Below are positions 44,683-55,905 of a stretch of 62,000 bases of DNA, one piece after another. The notes below the pieces were generated by a model. It was not told where the DNA came from. It ran no database searches and saw nothing but the letters and a program-made list of their open reading frames with translations. The stretch's first letter is position 1. Every line of letters begins with the position of its first letter. Location of the stretch: positions 6,891,216 through 6,953,215 of the forward strand of contig NC_135557.1 of the NCBI RefSeq assembly GCF_964340395.1, given 5' to 3'. Source of the DNA: Glandiceps talaboti (lineage: Eukaryota > Hemichordata > Enteropneusta > Spengelidae). The position numbers and the translations under genes were made by a program.

Positions 44683-44942
44683 GCAATGATTGTTCACATT
44701 CACCTGAGGTATGGTTCAGTATACAACGTCGATGTCCTCTCAATGTCTCATTATGTTTTGCCATGTATAAAAGGGTTGAAGGAGTGTGTAACCTATTTCA
44801 ACCTGTTAACCATTTTATCTATACTTGTCACTCAGGGATGACTTTGGATCTGGACGTCAATGTTTTCCCTCCGAAGCTTGCCTTTGGTACAACTTGTTAT
44901 AGCAAGATTGACTATGAATCCTTTAGTTTGGCTCAACTTACC

Positions 44943-45000
44943 TGAAATATATACCAACAATGGAGAGTCATGATTACACATTTTTTTGTATTGAATTGAA
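44943..45000 (-). promoter_or_regulatory. Possible non-coding first exon end (5' splice site) for the SAM/GT gene
   Basis: On the minus strand TTTCAG|GTAAGT (GT at 44941-44942) is an excellent donor pointing to the coding exon at 43826. The exon's 5' limit is unknown because a pentanucleotide array and a LINE relic adjoin it. It could be one of several alternative first exons. Confidence 0.3.
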
Positions 45001-46420
45001 TTGAATTGAATTGAATTGAATTGAACTGAATTGAATTGAATTGAACTGATTTGAATTGAATTGAATTGAATTGCATTGAATTAAATGGATTTGAATTGGA
45101 ATGTATTCCCCATAAGAAATAAACATACAGAAAAGAAATAAATGATAATATCCAAAAGGAAAACGATTTCAAGTTGTGGGTGAGAGACTAGAAAAAGTTT
45201 TCGGAAAACTAATCGAGTCTAGCCACTCAATTTCAAAAGCATTGAATTGCACACAAAAAATGTGGTGACTGTACTTGCTCAAATTAACACTGATTACACA
45301 CTCTGAAAACACATTAATAAGAAAACAGATAAACACACTACGGTGATACGAAATTTACATGTCAACTGGTTAAAGCATCATGAAAACACAAATAACTAAT
45401 AACCTTAATATGTACTTAGAATCCGGTGTTAATATTTTGATTTAAACCTAGCCCTGTTGGGGATATTTCAGATATCGTTGGGTATTTTGTTCCATACCAT
45501 GTAACCGGCAAATTGAATTGAGGACTGGCCAAATCGGCTTGTATATTTTGGAACATGAAGATCTCCTCTTAATTTACACCGAGTATTACGATCATGTGCA
45601 ACAAAAGAAAAGTAAATATGGAAGATATAAGATTATTTTTTAGTGCATCATGCACAAAAAAACCTACTTGAAACTCATATTGTTTATATATGTCAAGTGT
45701 ACACATTTTTTGAACAGGGCATTCGTATGTGCATTATACTTACTACCATTTATAATCTGAACGATCTTTTTTGTACAAGTAAAATGTCCTTTAAATGCGT
45801 TTTATATGCACTTCCCCAAGTTTCTAGTCCATAACTAATATGTGGCAGTATGAAAGTGTTATAGAGCATGACAAGAGTAAAACGTGGAACCATATATCTT
45901 AGCTTATAGAAATTATCAGTTAATTTACATATTTTCTCATTTGTGTGCAAAATATTCTGCCGCCAAGACAAATTGTTGTCAAGACGAATTCCAATGAAAG
46001 ATGTACAATCAACCTCCTTTTAAAGCGTATCATCTAGGGTAATTGAACCAGTGACTGAATGTTTACTTTGTTTACTCTTAATCACCATATACTTGGTTTT
46101 GCTAGCATTAATGGTTAGTTTGTTAGCATTACACCATTTATTCACATTTACAAATTCGAGTTCAACTTGACTAAGTGACACGTTATTATGTATGGGTTCG
46201 AAAGAATGGCATAAATTTGAGTCGTCGGCGTAAAGCCTTAAAATTAAAAAAAAAAAAGGTGAGGGGGATGAGATGTCGTTTATATACAGTAACAATAAAA
46301 TAGGGCCCAGAACTTATCCTTGTGGTACACCACAAGAAACATTTAATTTATGGGAGTCTATATTGTTTATGCTAAGATACTGACTTCTGCACTGCAAGTA
46401 ACTAGATAAAGAGGCCAAGT
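44990..46420 (-). pseudogene. Decayed CR1/L2-like LINE with pentanucleotide tail
   Basis: Minus-strand frames carry reverse transcriptase pieces: VPQG near 46325, LLYINDI and RLYADDSNLC (46020-46300), WCNANKLTINASKTKYMVIK, and ISYGLETWGSAYKTHLKDIL (45750-45970). Frameshifts and at least one stop break the frame. About 700 bp of degraded 3' sequence leads to an (AATTC)n tail (minus sense) at 44993-45090. The 5' half including the endonuclease is missing, which is typical 5' truncation. Confidence 0.8.
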
Positions 46421-47360
46421 TGCCAAATAACAAACTCGTTGTCAAAGAAAATAAAATCAATGAATTTGAAAAATGGTTGGTTGCCTCCAGTAATACTGTT
46501 GAATGTGTCTATATCTAATTGCTTCGTATTTAGGACAAACTAAAACAAAATAGAATTCATCTTCAATAACATTACATCTAGTACATAACCTTTCTTCCAG
46601 TCCCTTTCTCGGCCTAGCCCATCTGGCTGATTGAATTTGAAGATTATGACAGTGATGATACTCTTAATCTAGTTAGGACTTGTCTAAAGCGTTGTATTGT
46701 TATGATATTTAGATAAGGTTTAAAACAAAAAAAGTATCAATGTGCTTGTAAAGTTTAGCTGTCTTGTTGAATCACCTAGCCTACTTTGCCAATTTTGTGC
46801 CAAATTGCCTGACATTGACAATCGCTGGTTGATGAGCACTAGGAACCTGACCTCATCACCAACACTCTGTTTAAATCATATGTACGTGTCTGATCAAAGT
46901 CGATATATCAGCCGGGCACATCACCAACTACATGTACATTCTTGTACACCTCTGTTATCAACGATCAGACATTGCTGGTGATACAGTTTGAAATAACAAA
47001 ACATTATAAACTTCTGTTCAACTAGAAGATAATTGGCTTCAGGTGGCTCTGTAGTTTAGATTATTATGATAAATATTGTCACAAATCAAAATACGTCATA
47101 TACTTAGATATTCTAGATAAGAACAAACTATTAAAACAACTATTATCACCATGTGTCCATTATGATAGTGGTTAACCTTTGTTGTTATTTAAATTGATAT
47201 TTCAATTAGTTTTCTATATACAAGTTAAAACTTTTAAATGTTGTTCCCTGTTGAGTGAAATCCGCACATCGACTGGTACGTATGAGGTGAGGGTGGTATG
47301 ACACTGTATACCAATAAGTACTGCAGGACTGATACTCTCAAACTAATCTTAAAGAATTAC
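46420..47360. repeat. Diverged segmental repeat, copy A (left part)
   Basis: The segment around 46881-47010 (ACGTGTCTGATCAAAGTC and following) recurs with changes at about 48597-48720 and 52350-52480. The phrase AACCTTTGTT with following AT-rich sequence (47172) recurs at about 52693. No protein is conserved between the copies, so I read it as non-coding duplicated flank of the promoter-like modules. Confidence 0.55.
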
Positions 47361-47369
47361 TAATTTACT

Positions 47370-47580
47370 TACCAGTTAAACAGTTCAATGATTATTTTGT
47401 CAGCTGTAGTAGGTTAATCAGAAAGTAACAAAATGATAGTTCTTATCATGAAGAAGGCTGACTTATATAGCGACGGCGGTGTATATGGAAGAAATGGTCA
47501 GGTCGGATGTAGACTTCAGACTTCGTGATGATACACCATCGGTCAATTCAGGTCATCCGTCTGGGTACTGATTGCCTATG
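47370..47580 (-). promoter_or_regulatory. Promoter/first-exon-like module, copy A
   Basis: In minus-strand sense the module runs from a conserved upstream block (GATGACCTGAATTGACCGA), through a block around AGTCTGAAGTCTAC, to a 5' splice site CTG|GTAAGTAAATT at 47371. Copies B and C share the same order of blocks. That the spliced end is the best-conserved edge suggests a non-coding first exon. No start codon is conserved. Confidence 0.45.
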
Positions 47581-49400
47581 TAAGATTGGCTTCAGATTAA
47601 GCAATATCTGTAATGAATGTACTAGGTCTGAGAGAACTGTCAGCCTAATAGTTACCAGAAAATAGAGTGAGACAGGCAGAGAGGAAAAGTATGTTGTTAA
47701 ACTGAGTTGTAATAGTAGCTACATACATGTAGACATATTTGACACGTCAGTATTGACTTCTCAATGTAGAAATAGCAATATTGACTTTAATATCAATGTA
47801 AAATAGCAATATCCAGACTTTGTTGCTCAATGCCAACCTATCCAATCTCAGTTGTCACAAATATTCTTAAATGAGTAGGCAAGCAACCTAAAAGCAGTGG
47901 ATTAACACGTACTGTATTGCCAGTTTCAGAAAATGAAAACTCTTCAATATGTGAGATAAATAATTAATTATGACATTGATTGTTACAAAACCTAAACCCA
48001 GTCTATGATTCTTGACTCTAAGTTAAACAATGAAGTGAGTATCATTTAGTATTATATCAAATATACGATTTTAAAGAGTTTTTTTTGTCATACTTTGAAC
48101 TATTAATCTTGACCAAAAGTGTGCAAAACTTGTAGATAATACAGTCCTTAAAACGTTTAGTCTAGAATCACCAACGTATTGAGTAAAGTTATCTAACAAG
48201 GTAATGGTAAGATAATATTGAGTATACTAATCAATAGTTACTTGTAAAGAGAATGATATATCGTGCATAGTTTAGTCTGTACATGGGTACTATTCGTTGC
48301 GAGGAGAGGGTAGGGATCTAACCCCTTCTTGAACTGAGATTTATTACAAGCAACTTTTGGCAAACTGACCGTACTTCAGGTGATTTTTTTCAAGGTGAAT
48401 CCCATCACCATTCAAACGAATTCTACTTATTATTATCTAGTGTACATTGAAATTCATCACATTATCTAGATTTTATATAGTTTATTAATTAATGTATAAC
48501 TTCACACTGACTCTGTATTAGAGATAAAATGGCAACAACTTTAGTAAAATTCATAAATGTGATGTCCCTTATCGGCCTCCGTACTGTTTGTAGCATATGG
48601 ACGTGTCTGATCAAAGTCTATATATACAAACCTGGCATATCACCAAATACATTGTTGTACACCTCCACACCATATACATTTATCAACGATCAGATATTCA
48701 TGGTTGATGCAGTTTGAAATACATTTAAATGTTCATTCAAATTTAATATTGGTAGTTTGAGAAAATGATAACTCTCCAATATTTAAGATAATTATGAGAT
48801 CGATTGTTACAAAATTAAACACAATAATGAGTGTAAATTTGTCATTACTCATATTACTCACTTTGATACAATTTAGATGTAAACCTGTTAGGATCCTTTC
48901 ACAAAAAACTTGTGTGTGTGGGGGGGGGAGATTTGGGGTACACAAAAAAATATGCATAGTGTGTGTGTTGGGGGGGGGGTATCTGAAAAAATAATGTGGG
49001 TTATAGGGGGTCCTGAAAAATAAATTGACTTCATGACTTCTTATACATGGGAAAAATCAACCTTTTAATAGTTGGTCAGCCTTTTTCAACGATAACAACC
49101 AAAAAACCCACCAAAGTTAACAAATTAACACATGTAAAAACAATTGTCTGATTTTAAAATCCTTCACATTACACATACGAAATAATACATCAATGTAAGA
49201 GTTGAATGGTACTTGTTGTTTTTGGTCCAAAACAATACCAGTATCTTAAATGTGTTGAAAGCAGCTTCAAAGTTGAACAGATCCAGGACCAGACTGTTAA
49301 TTAATCATTTCCTCTGCTATGTGCAAAAATCAGTTTCAACAAACATGTAACGCTGGGACTACTACTCTCAATCTTACCTTTGACAAAGTTGAAAAAGACA
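47581..49400. other. Intergenic DNA with module B flank and poly-G runs
   Basis: Contains segments repeated elsewhere: GTGCAAAACTTGTAGATAAT and following (48119) matches 51962. The region at 48597-48720 matches 46881 and 52350, and GAGAAAATGATAACTCTCC (48757) matches 52512. Two poly-G runs occur near 48920 and 48970. No coding exon was recognised. Confidence 0.5.
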
Positions 49401-49404
49401 TCAA

Positions 49405-49640
49405 CAGCAAGAATTTACTTACTTACAATTACAGATGCACGATTCTACAATCTGTCAGTTGTAGTAGCCTATGTCAGTCAGAAAGTAACGAATGGTTGCT
49501 TCACTTCGTGAAGCACGCTTATTGGTAATATGGCGACGATGGACACGGAAGCAACACAGGGTAGGACGTAGACTTCGGACTGTGCTGTGACGTCAAGTCT
49601 TCGGTCAAATCAGGTCATCCGTCTATGGATATATAAACCG
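49405..49640 (-). promoter_or_regulatory. Promoter/first-exon-like module, copy B, with TATA box
   Basis: It has the same block order as copy A. In minus sense a TATA-like GGTTTATATATCC (about 49627-49640) lies just upstream of the conserved GATGACCTGATTTGACCGA block. A TGACGTCA-type element (49588-49595) follows, then the AGTCCGAAGTCTACGTCC block, and a donor-like ATT|GTAAGTAAG near 49415. TATA, conserved leader and donor in one order support a minus-strand RNA polymerase II promoter. Confidence 0.5.
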
Positions 49641-49644
49641 TTCG

Positions 49645-50270
49645 GTGGACTTTAAAGTTAAACCCAGTATGTATGTTTACCGTATGAATTTAGAATTAAA
49701 TTTGAAATTATAGTAAAACCCAGTATGTATGTTTACAGTGTGAATATAGTATTAAATTTACAAAAACCAGTATGTATGTTTACAGTGTGAATATAGTATT
49801 AAATTTGAAATTATAGTAAAACCCAGTATGTATGTTTAGTGTGAATATAGTATTAAATTTACAATTATAGTAAAAACCAGTATGTATGTTTACAGTGTGA
49901 ATATAGTATTAAACTTACAATTACAGTAAAACCCAGTATGTATGTTTACAGTGTGAATATAGTATTAAACTTACAATTATAATAAAAACCAGTATGTATG
50001 TTTACAGTGTGAATATAGTATTAAATTTGAAATTATAGTAAAACCCAGTATGTATGTTTAGTGTGAATATAGTATTAAATTTACAATTATAGTAAAAAAC
50101 AGTATGTATGTTTACAGTGTGAATATAGTATTAAACTTACAATTATAGTAAAAACCAGTATGTATGTTTACAGTGTGAATATAGTATTAAACTTACAATT
50201 ATAATAGAAACCAGTATGTATGCTTTCAGTGTGAATATCGTAAGAAACTTACAATTACAATAAAACCATC
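49645..50270. repeat. About 56-bp minisatellite, about 11 copies
   Basis: The unit contains CCAGTATGTATGTTTACAGT, then GTGAATATAGTATTAAATTT and ACAATTATAGTAAAA. Some units are shortened. It abuts module B upstream of its TATA box. It is non-coding. Confidence 0.9.
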
Positions 50271-50940
50271 TTTAAACTTACTATTATTATTTACGATCGG
50301 ATAAAATAAATATCAGAGGTAGACACGTCGTATATTTATATTTCTGTTTAATTTAAACAAAAAATACACAATCCTTTATAAAACAACATGTTAACGTTCT
50401 TGAAATTAACAATTATATAGTGTATTCATTAATTGCAGTCTACGTTGGTAATTTCCCTAGAGGCATAGCATATTGTTGTAGTTTTATACACCAAAGTATC
50501 ATTGTATCTATTTTAATCAGTGAACTGTAAAGTTTAAAAGTCTCCAATACTGGAATTCTTTAAAGTACAGATACGAAAAAAATGTAAAGTGGTAATTATG
50601 TATTATGAATAAGTATATGTCGTAATACCAGTCTGTTCAACTTGTTTACATTTCAAAGATTGGAAAGGCGCTCATGAACAAGGTATACGTTATGATATGA
50701 GAACCAGAATTTACGGTAGGGGAGGAGCGGAGGATAAAATGTTGTGATGGTATGAAAATAATTAGGATGAGGTGGCAGCATTTTAGGGGTTTTAAGGGGG
50801 TGGGGCATGGTTTGCTCATGATTTAAACCAAATTAAACTCGCGAGTGGTCGTTTACCAATCATATTTGCATGTGCATTTCCTGTGGCTTTGCAGCAATAA
50901 GTCGATTGCCATGAGAATGAGTTTGAAACTCTCGCTCGAT
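50271..50940. other. AT-rich intergenic DNA
   Basis: No gene, repeat or element was recognised. Confidence 0.4.
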
Positions 50941-50942
50941 CT

Positions 50943-50943
50943 A

Positions 50944-51000
<57 letters not shown>

Positions 51001-51213
51001 GACTGACTGACTGACTGACTGACTGACTGACTGACTGACTGACTGACTGACTGACTGACTGACTGACTGACTGACTGACTGACTGACTGACTGACTGACT
51101 GACTGACTGACTGACTGACTGACTGACCGACCGACCGACCGACCGACCGACCGACCGACCGACCGACCGACCGACCGACCGACCGACCGACCGACCGACC
51201 GACCGACCGACCG
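50943..51213. repeat. Three-phase tetranucleotide array (CTGT)n-(CTGA)n-(CCGA)n
   Basis: About 14 CTGT units, about 31 CTGA units and about 22 CCGA units follow each other with sharp boundaries (near 51000 and 51124), ending with one GTCTGT. Each step is a single-base change of the unit. Confidence 0.97.
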
Positions 51214-51408
51214 TCTGTATTTTACTAGCTGTAAGTATTTATAGAGGTATGCACGTGTGTTTACTCCCCTGTAATTTATATAGACGTTTTATGTATTACT
51301 ATTATTTGATTTTCGTCAGTTTTCACATATTTTTGAGAATCACAAAGTTTCTCTTTCTGCATGATTGACGTCGTACGAAATACTTCCTTATATGACCACA
51401 CTCTTTCT

Positions 51409-51665
<257 letters not shown>

Positions 51666-51949
51666 AATTGTTCACCTCCTAAACATCCCTACCTCTATAC
51701 GCTGAAGTCGATTACCTATATAGTGTACCATAGCATTTTCCATCTCATGGTAGGGAAAGTGTGTAAAGGGGAGGGGAAGTACCAGATAATAGGGGGAAGG
51801 GGACGGCGAATCAATTCAAGATATCCATCTGTTTATATGCACTGGTCATCACTGAAGTGCTAGATTGACTTTCAAAACAAGACCATGACCTAGTACATTT
51901 GTGTTAAATGAGAGAAGTCAGTCACACATCCAACATTACCTTTGTACTT

Positions 51950-52815
51950 AAATAAATAAGTGTGCAAAACTTGTAGGTATGTAATACAGTCTCTTAAAAG
52001 GTGAAGGTAAGATAATAGTGAATATACTAATCAATATTTACTTGTAAAGAGAACGGCATATTGCACAGATAGTTTAGTGTATACTTAGCTACAATATATA
52101 TATATATATATTGCCTACCCATCCACGTTTTTAATTTTGCAGTATATAACATAATTTGCAATTCCAAAATATTGTCCCCACCAATTACCAAGGCAATTGG
52201 TCTGGCATTTTTTGCACACACATACTCACACACATACATATACTTTGATTACACCTATAGCCTTACTGAACAACTTTGGTGTTTATTTGTGCTTAAAAAC
52301 ATAACTGTGATGTACCTTATCGGCCTCCGTACTTTTTCGAACATACGTACGTGTCTGATCAAAGTCGATATATCACCCGGGCATATCACCGACTACCATT
52401 GTTGTACACCTCTAAACTCCAAACTGTTATCAATGATCATATATTTATGATTGTTTTCATTTGAAATAATCAAAACAATTAAATGTTCGTTTAAATTCAA
52501 TATTGCTAGTTCGAGAAAATGACAACTCTCCAATATTTAAGATAAATATGACACCGATTGTTACAAAACCAAAATGCACAGTCTGTCAAAATACCATTAC
52601 ACTCTGACGGTTGGACCTAGGTTAAACATTGAAGTGAGTATAAGTTTGTATTTGTTAATGTAAAGTCAGTCTATCTACTAAATGATAGCTGTAAACCTTT
52701 GTTATGATATAAATTAACATATCACATGTAAACAAAGTTTTAATTAACAACTATACAGTTTAAAACTGTGAAATTCTCGGGGAAATTTCATTCCATTTTG
52801 ACTAAAGTGAGGCTT
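51950..52815. repeat. Segmental repeat, copy C (part left of the LINE)
   Basis: It matches the B flank in order: GTGCAAAACTTGTAGG (51962), ACGTGTCTGATCAAAGTC (52350), GAGAAAATGACAACTCTCC (52512), GTTAAACATTGAAGTGAGTA (52620) and AACCTTTGTT (52693). The copy is cut at about 52818 by the 3' end of a LINE and resumes beyond its 5' end near 58230. Confidence 0.6.
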
Positions 52816-53025
52816 TGTTAATAATAATAATAACGACTTTTATTTCAAAAAGAAAAAGGGTGACCCTGTTAGGTCCAGCCTAATCTTCCCAGGGGCCCTA
52901 AAGCAAATGTACACAATACAAACAACAAAAACAAAACAAGGTAACACACATAAAAATTGAAAAACATTAAAAAGTATGAAACGTAAAAGAGATAAAATTG
53001 TAAGACCACAGACAATGTAAAAGGA

Positions 53026-53538
53026 TTAAAGAGATTCAAATAGGTATGAATTTAAAGATTTTTTGAAACAAGTTAAATTCGTAATACTGATAAGGTGAGT
53101 AGGTAAAATGTTCCAAAGTTTGGAGCTTTCAAAACTAAATGACTGAGTAAAAATACGACAATTTGGAAATGGTAAATACAAAAGATTGTTGGTGCAGGAA
53201 CGGGTGCCCATTTGGTTACTTGAACTCCTTTTATGAAGGAGGTCAGAGAGGTACATAGGAGCCAGGTTATGTAGACATTTAAAAATCAGAATGTACTTAT
53301 TAAATAGAAATCTCTTTTCAAGTGGTAAAATATGAAGTCGTTTAAAAAGGTCAATACTGGAAATCCCTTTGGATTGCATTTCAATGGTAGAAATATTTAA
53401 AATTAGCCGGATTGCACGCTTCTGAAGTTTATATAATTTGTCAATATCACCTTTACTTGCATGAGACCATATGTTGCAACAAGTATCAAAAAAGGGCTGA
53501 ATATAACTAAAGTAGAAAAGTTTTTTTAGTAGATACAT
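53026..53538 (-). CDS. LINE ORF2, C-terminal part after a frameshift
   Basis: A frame of 170 residues with the post-polymerase region (FSYIQPFFDTCCNIW, KLYKLQKRAIRLIL) and the family-typical end (FESSKLWNILPTHL, then a short helix before TAG/TAA at 53026). It belongs to the same protein as the frame ending at 53507 but is offset by one base at an A7 run (minus sense, 53520-53526). A homopolymer miscount in the assembly or a true indel are equally possible. Confidence 0.9.
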   Translation of the reverse strand: MYLLKKLFYFSYIQPFFDTCCNIWSHASKGDIDKLYKLQKRAIRLILNISTIEMQSKGISSIDLFKRLHILPLEKRFLFNKYILIFKCLHNLAPMYLSDLLHKRSSSNQMGTRSCTNNLLYLPFPNCRIFTQSFSFESSKLWNILPTHLISITNLTCFKKSLNSYLFESL

Positions 53539-55894
53539 CTAAGTATTTAGCAATGTGACGAAGAGCTGCAAGATTAGAAGATACTTTTGCATGCAAATGT
53601 TGACAATGTGAAGTCCATGAGAGTGTAGAGTCAATGATAAGTCCGAGTGATTTTTCAACTTCACTGAAAGAAAGAGACGCGTTGTTATAGAAAACAGAAA
53701 AGGAAGTGGGCAAAGAAAGGTTCTTTTTAGGGGGAATTACCATAGCTTTGGATTTATTTGTATTAATGATCATATGGTTTTGATTACACCAGGTGTGAAC
53801 TTTAGACAGATCATCGTTAATAGTTTGATTTACTATGGAAATATCAGGGGAGGAAAATAGAAGAGTAGAGTCGTCAGCATAGGTATTAGTATGGCAGTGT
53901 TCAACTTCTAAATGGCGGTCATTGATATAAAGGAGGAAAAGAAGAGGACCAAGGATAGAACCTTGAGGGACGCCAGACTTAATAGATAACATGGAAGAAT
54001 TGCAATTTTTAAAGGAAACAAACTGTTTTCTGTCCTTAAGATATGAAGTGAACCAATTTATAGCCGAAGAATCAAAGTTGTAGAGTTTAAGTTTTTGAAT
54101 AAGCAATGAATGGTTAATAAGATCAAAGGCCTTAGAGAGATCAAGAAAAATGATACCACTCCAGTTATTGTTATTTATTGCAGTATAGCACTGATTAACG
54201 AAATAAGTGAGAGCAGTCTGACAAGAATGACCCGGACGAAAGCCCGATTGAAACGAATAAAGAAGATTAAACTTGTTGAGATAAAGATACAGACTTTGGT
54301 GAACGTGGGATTCTAAAAGTTTGGATAAACATGGTAGAATAGAAATGGGTCGAAAATTGGAGCATTTATCAGTAGAATTACTTTTATGAAAAGGAAGCAC
54401 CTTAGCAATTTTCCAAGCAGATGGAAAGTGATTATTGATTATGCAGAGGTTAACAATTCTAAAAATGTGTGTAGCAATATAAGGAGCTGTAGATTTCAAA
54501 ATCTTAGCGCTTATAAAATCATACCCGGTTGACTTAGAAGTATCCAAATCTAGAAGGAATTTCAAAACCTTCGTTTGCGAGATAAGTGGAATTCGGAAGC
54601 TGTAATGAATGTCTTTAGAGTCAACAAAATTATTTAACTTAGTGGGATCAAAAGTCTCATGCATAATATCTTTGTTGAGAGCGTCTGCAATGTCAGTGAA
54701 ATGTCTGTTGAAAGCTTCGGCAATATCCATAGAAGATGTCAGTTCAGTGTCATCAACATATAGCTTTGAGGGTTTAGACGGAGAAGACTTGGGATGAAGA
54801 TCATGAATGGCTTTCCAAATATTGATGTTATGGGATTTGTCGGCAATAAGCTTAGAGTAATAATTTTTCCTGAGGGATGATGTAAGCATGTTTACGTAGT
54901 TCCTTTGTTTCTTGTATTCAACGGTATTATTTGAAGCTTTCAACTTGTCTCTAACGTTGCGTGCATTATGAAGTTCAAGGGTATGCCAGGAAGGTAGATT
55001 TGCATAACGAACTCGCTTGGATTTGAGTGGAGCATGCTTATTGAAGATACTGGAGAAAGTTGAAATCCAACTATTTAGGGCAAGTTCAGGGTCGTTTGTA
55101 GTTTGCAGAGTTGACCAGTCTGCTGACTTCAGGTCACTAACAAAGTTGTTTACATTGAAGTTACGTAAGCATCTGTAAGTGATAATGTTATGGTCCGATT
55201 TTCTGGTTGAATGGATTTTTCTAACTGTCATGATGGGGGAATGATCGGAGAGTCCGTGAGATATTGTTCTTGTGTTAGAATAATTTATAGGGTTGGTGGT
55301 ATATATATGGTCAATTAAGGTAGAAGTAGTATCAGTTGTTCTGGTAGGTGTATCAATGAGTTGCTTGAGACAAAAATATTCAATAGTAGATGTCCATTTT
55401 GCGTTATTAACTAACAAGTTAATATTAAAGTCACCAAGAAGAATCAGCTCGAGGTCAGTTTCATACAACTTATCCATGATATCTTGGAAATGATCAATCC
55501 ATGCGGCACTACTATTAGGTGGTCTGTAAATGTAGCTCAGAATGAAAGGGTGAGTATTTTTAAACGTAATTTTGACTGTAACTTGTTCAATGAAAGACGA
55601 TTCGAGATCAGGCATTCGAGTAAACGAGATATTATCACTCAGATAAACAATGATGCCACCACCGTTTCTGTCTGATCTATCACGACGAACCAAATTAAAG
55701 CCAGGTAAGTCCATGAAAGTATCAGAAGTATTAGTGTTCAACCAAGTTTCACTAAATCCAATAATTGTATTTGTGAGGGAGGAAGTCAAGATTTCCCGAA
55801 TTTCATATATTTTGTTCCTGATTCGATTGATATTCCAATGAATAATCTTCAGACCTTTGGAATGGCTGGTAAACAGGGATGGCAAATCGCTCAT
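53507..55894 (-). CDS. LINE ORF2: apurinic-type endonuclease and reverse transcriptase
   Basis: 795 residues. An endonuclease/exonuclease/phosphatase domain (about 15-240) shows IHWNINRIRN, GFSETWLN, LLGDFNINL and SDHSPIM, covering the expected Asn, Glu, Asp-Asn and Asp-His catalytic positions. The reverse transcriptase (about 440-720) shows FRPISILPCLSKLLE, SGFRPGHSCQTAL, FLDLSKAFD, SGVPQGSILGPLLFLLYIND and the TYADDSTLLF box. It starts 11 bases after ORF1's stop in a different frame, consistent with reinitiation. It performs target-primed reverse transcription at the nick made by the endonuclease. Confidence 0.95.
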   Translation of the reverse strand: MSDLPSLFTSHSKGLKIIHWNINRIRNKIYEIREILTSSLTNTIIGFSETWLNTNTSDTFMDLPGFNLVRRDRSDRNGGGIIVYLSDNISFTRMPDLESSFIEQVTVKITFKNTHPFILSYIYRPPNSSAAWIDHFQDIMDKLYETDLELILLGDFNINLLVNNAKWTSTIEYFCLKQLIDTPTRTTDTTSTLIDHIYTTNPINYSNTRTISHGLSDHSPIMTVRKIHSTRKSDHNIITYRCLRNFNVNNFVSDLKSADWSTLQTTNDPELALNSWISTFSSIFNKHAPLKSKRVRYANLPSWHTLELHNARNVRDKLKASNNTVEYKKQRNYVNMLTSSLRKNYYSKLIADKSHNINIWKAIHDLHPKSSPSKPSKLYVDDTELTSSMDIAEAFNRHFTDIADALNKDIMHETFDPTKLNNFVDSKDIHYSFRIPLISQTKVLKFLLDLDTSKSTGYDFISAKILKSTAPYIATHIFRIVNLCIINNHFPSAWKIAKVLPFHKSNSTDKCSNFRPISILPCLSKLLESHVHQSLYLYLNKFNLLYSFQSGFRPGHSCQTALTYFVNQCYTAINNNNWSGIIFLDLSKAFDLINHSLLIQKLKLYNFDSSAINWFTSYLKDRKQFVSFKNCNSSMLSIKSGVPQGSILGPLLFLLYINDRHLEVEHCHTNTYADDSTLLFSSPDISIVNQTINDDLSKVHTWCNQNHMIINTNKSKAMVIPPKKNLSLPTSFSVFYNNASLSFSEVEKSLGLIIDSTLSWTSHCQHLHAKVSSNLAALRHIAKYLDVSTKKTFLL

Positions 55895-55905
55895 AGAAGT
55901 GTTAG

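Noticed and set aside
46742-46981. Plus-strand frames in the segmental repeats (also 48529-48717 and 52172-52450)
   Set aside because: The DNA is similar among copies, but reading frames differ and indels are not in multiples of three. Treated as non-coding duplication.
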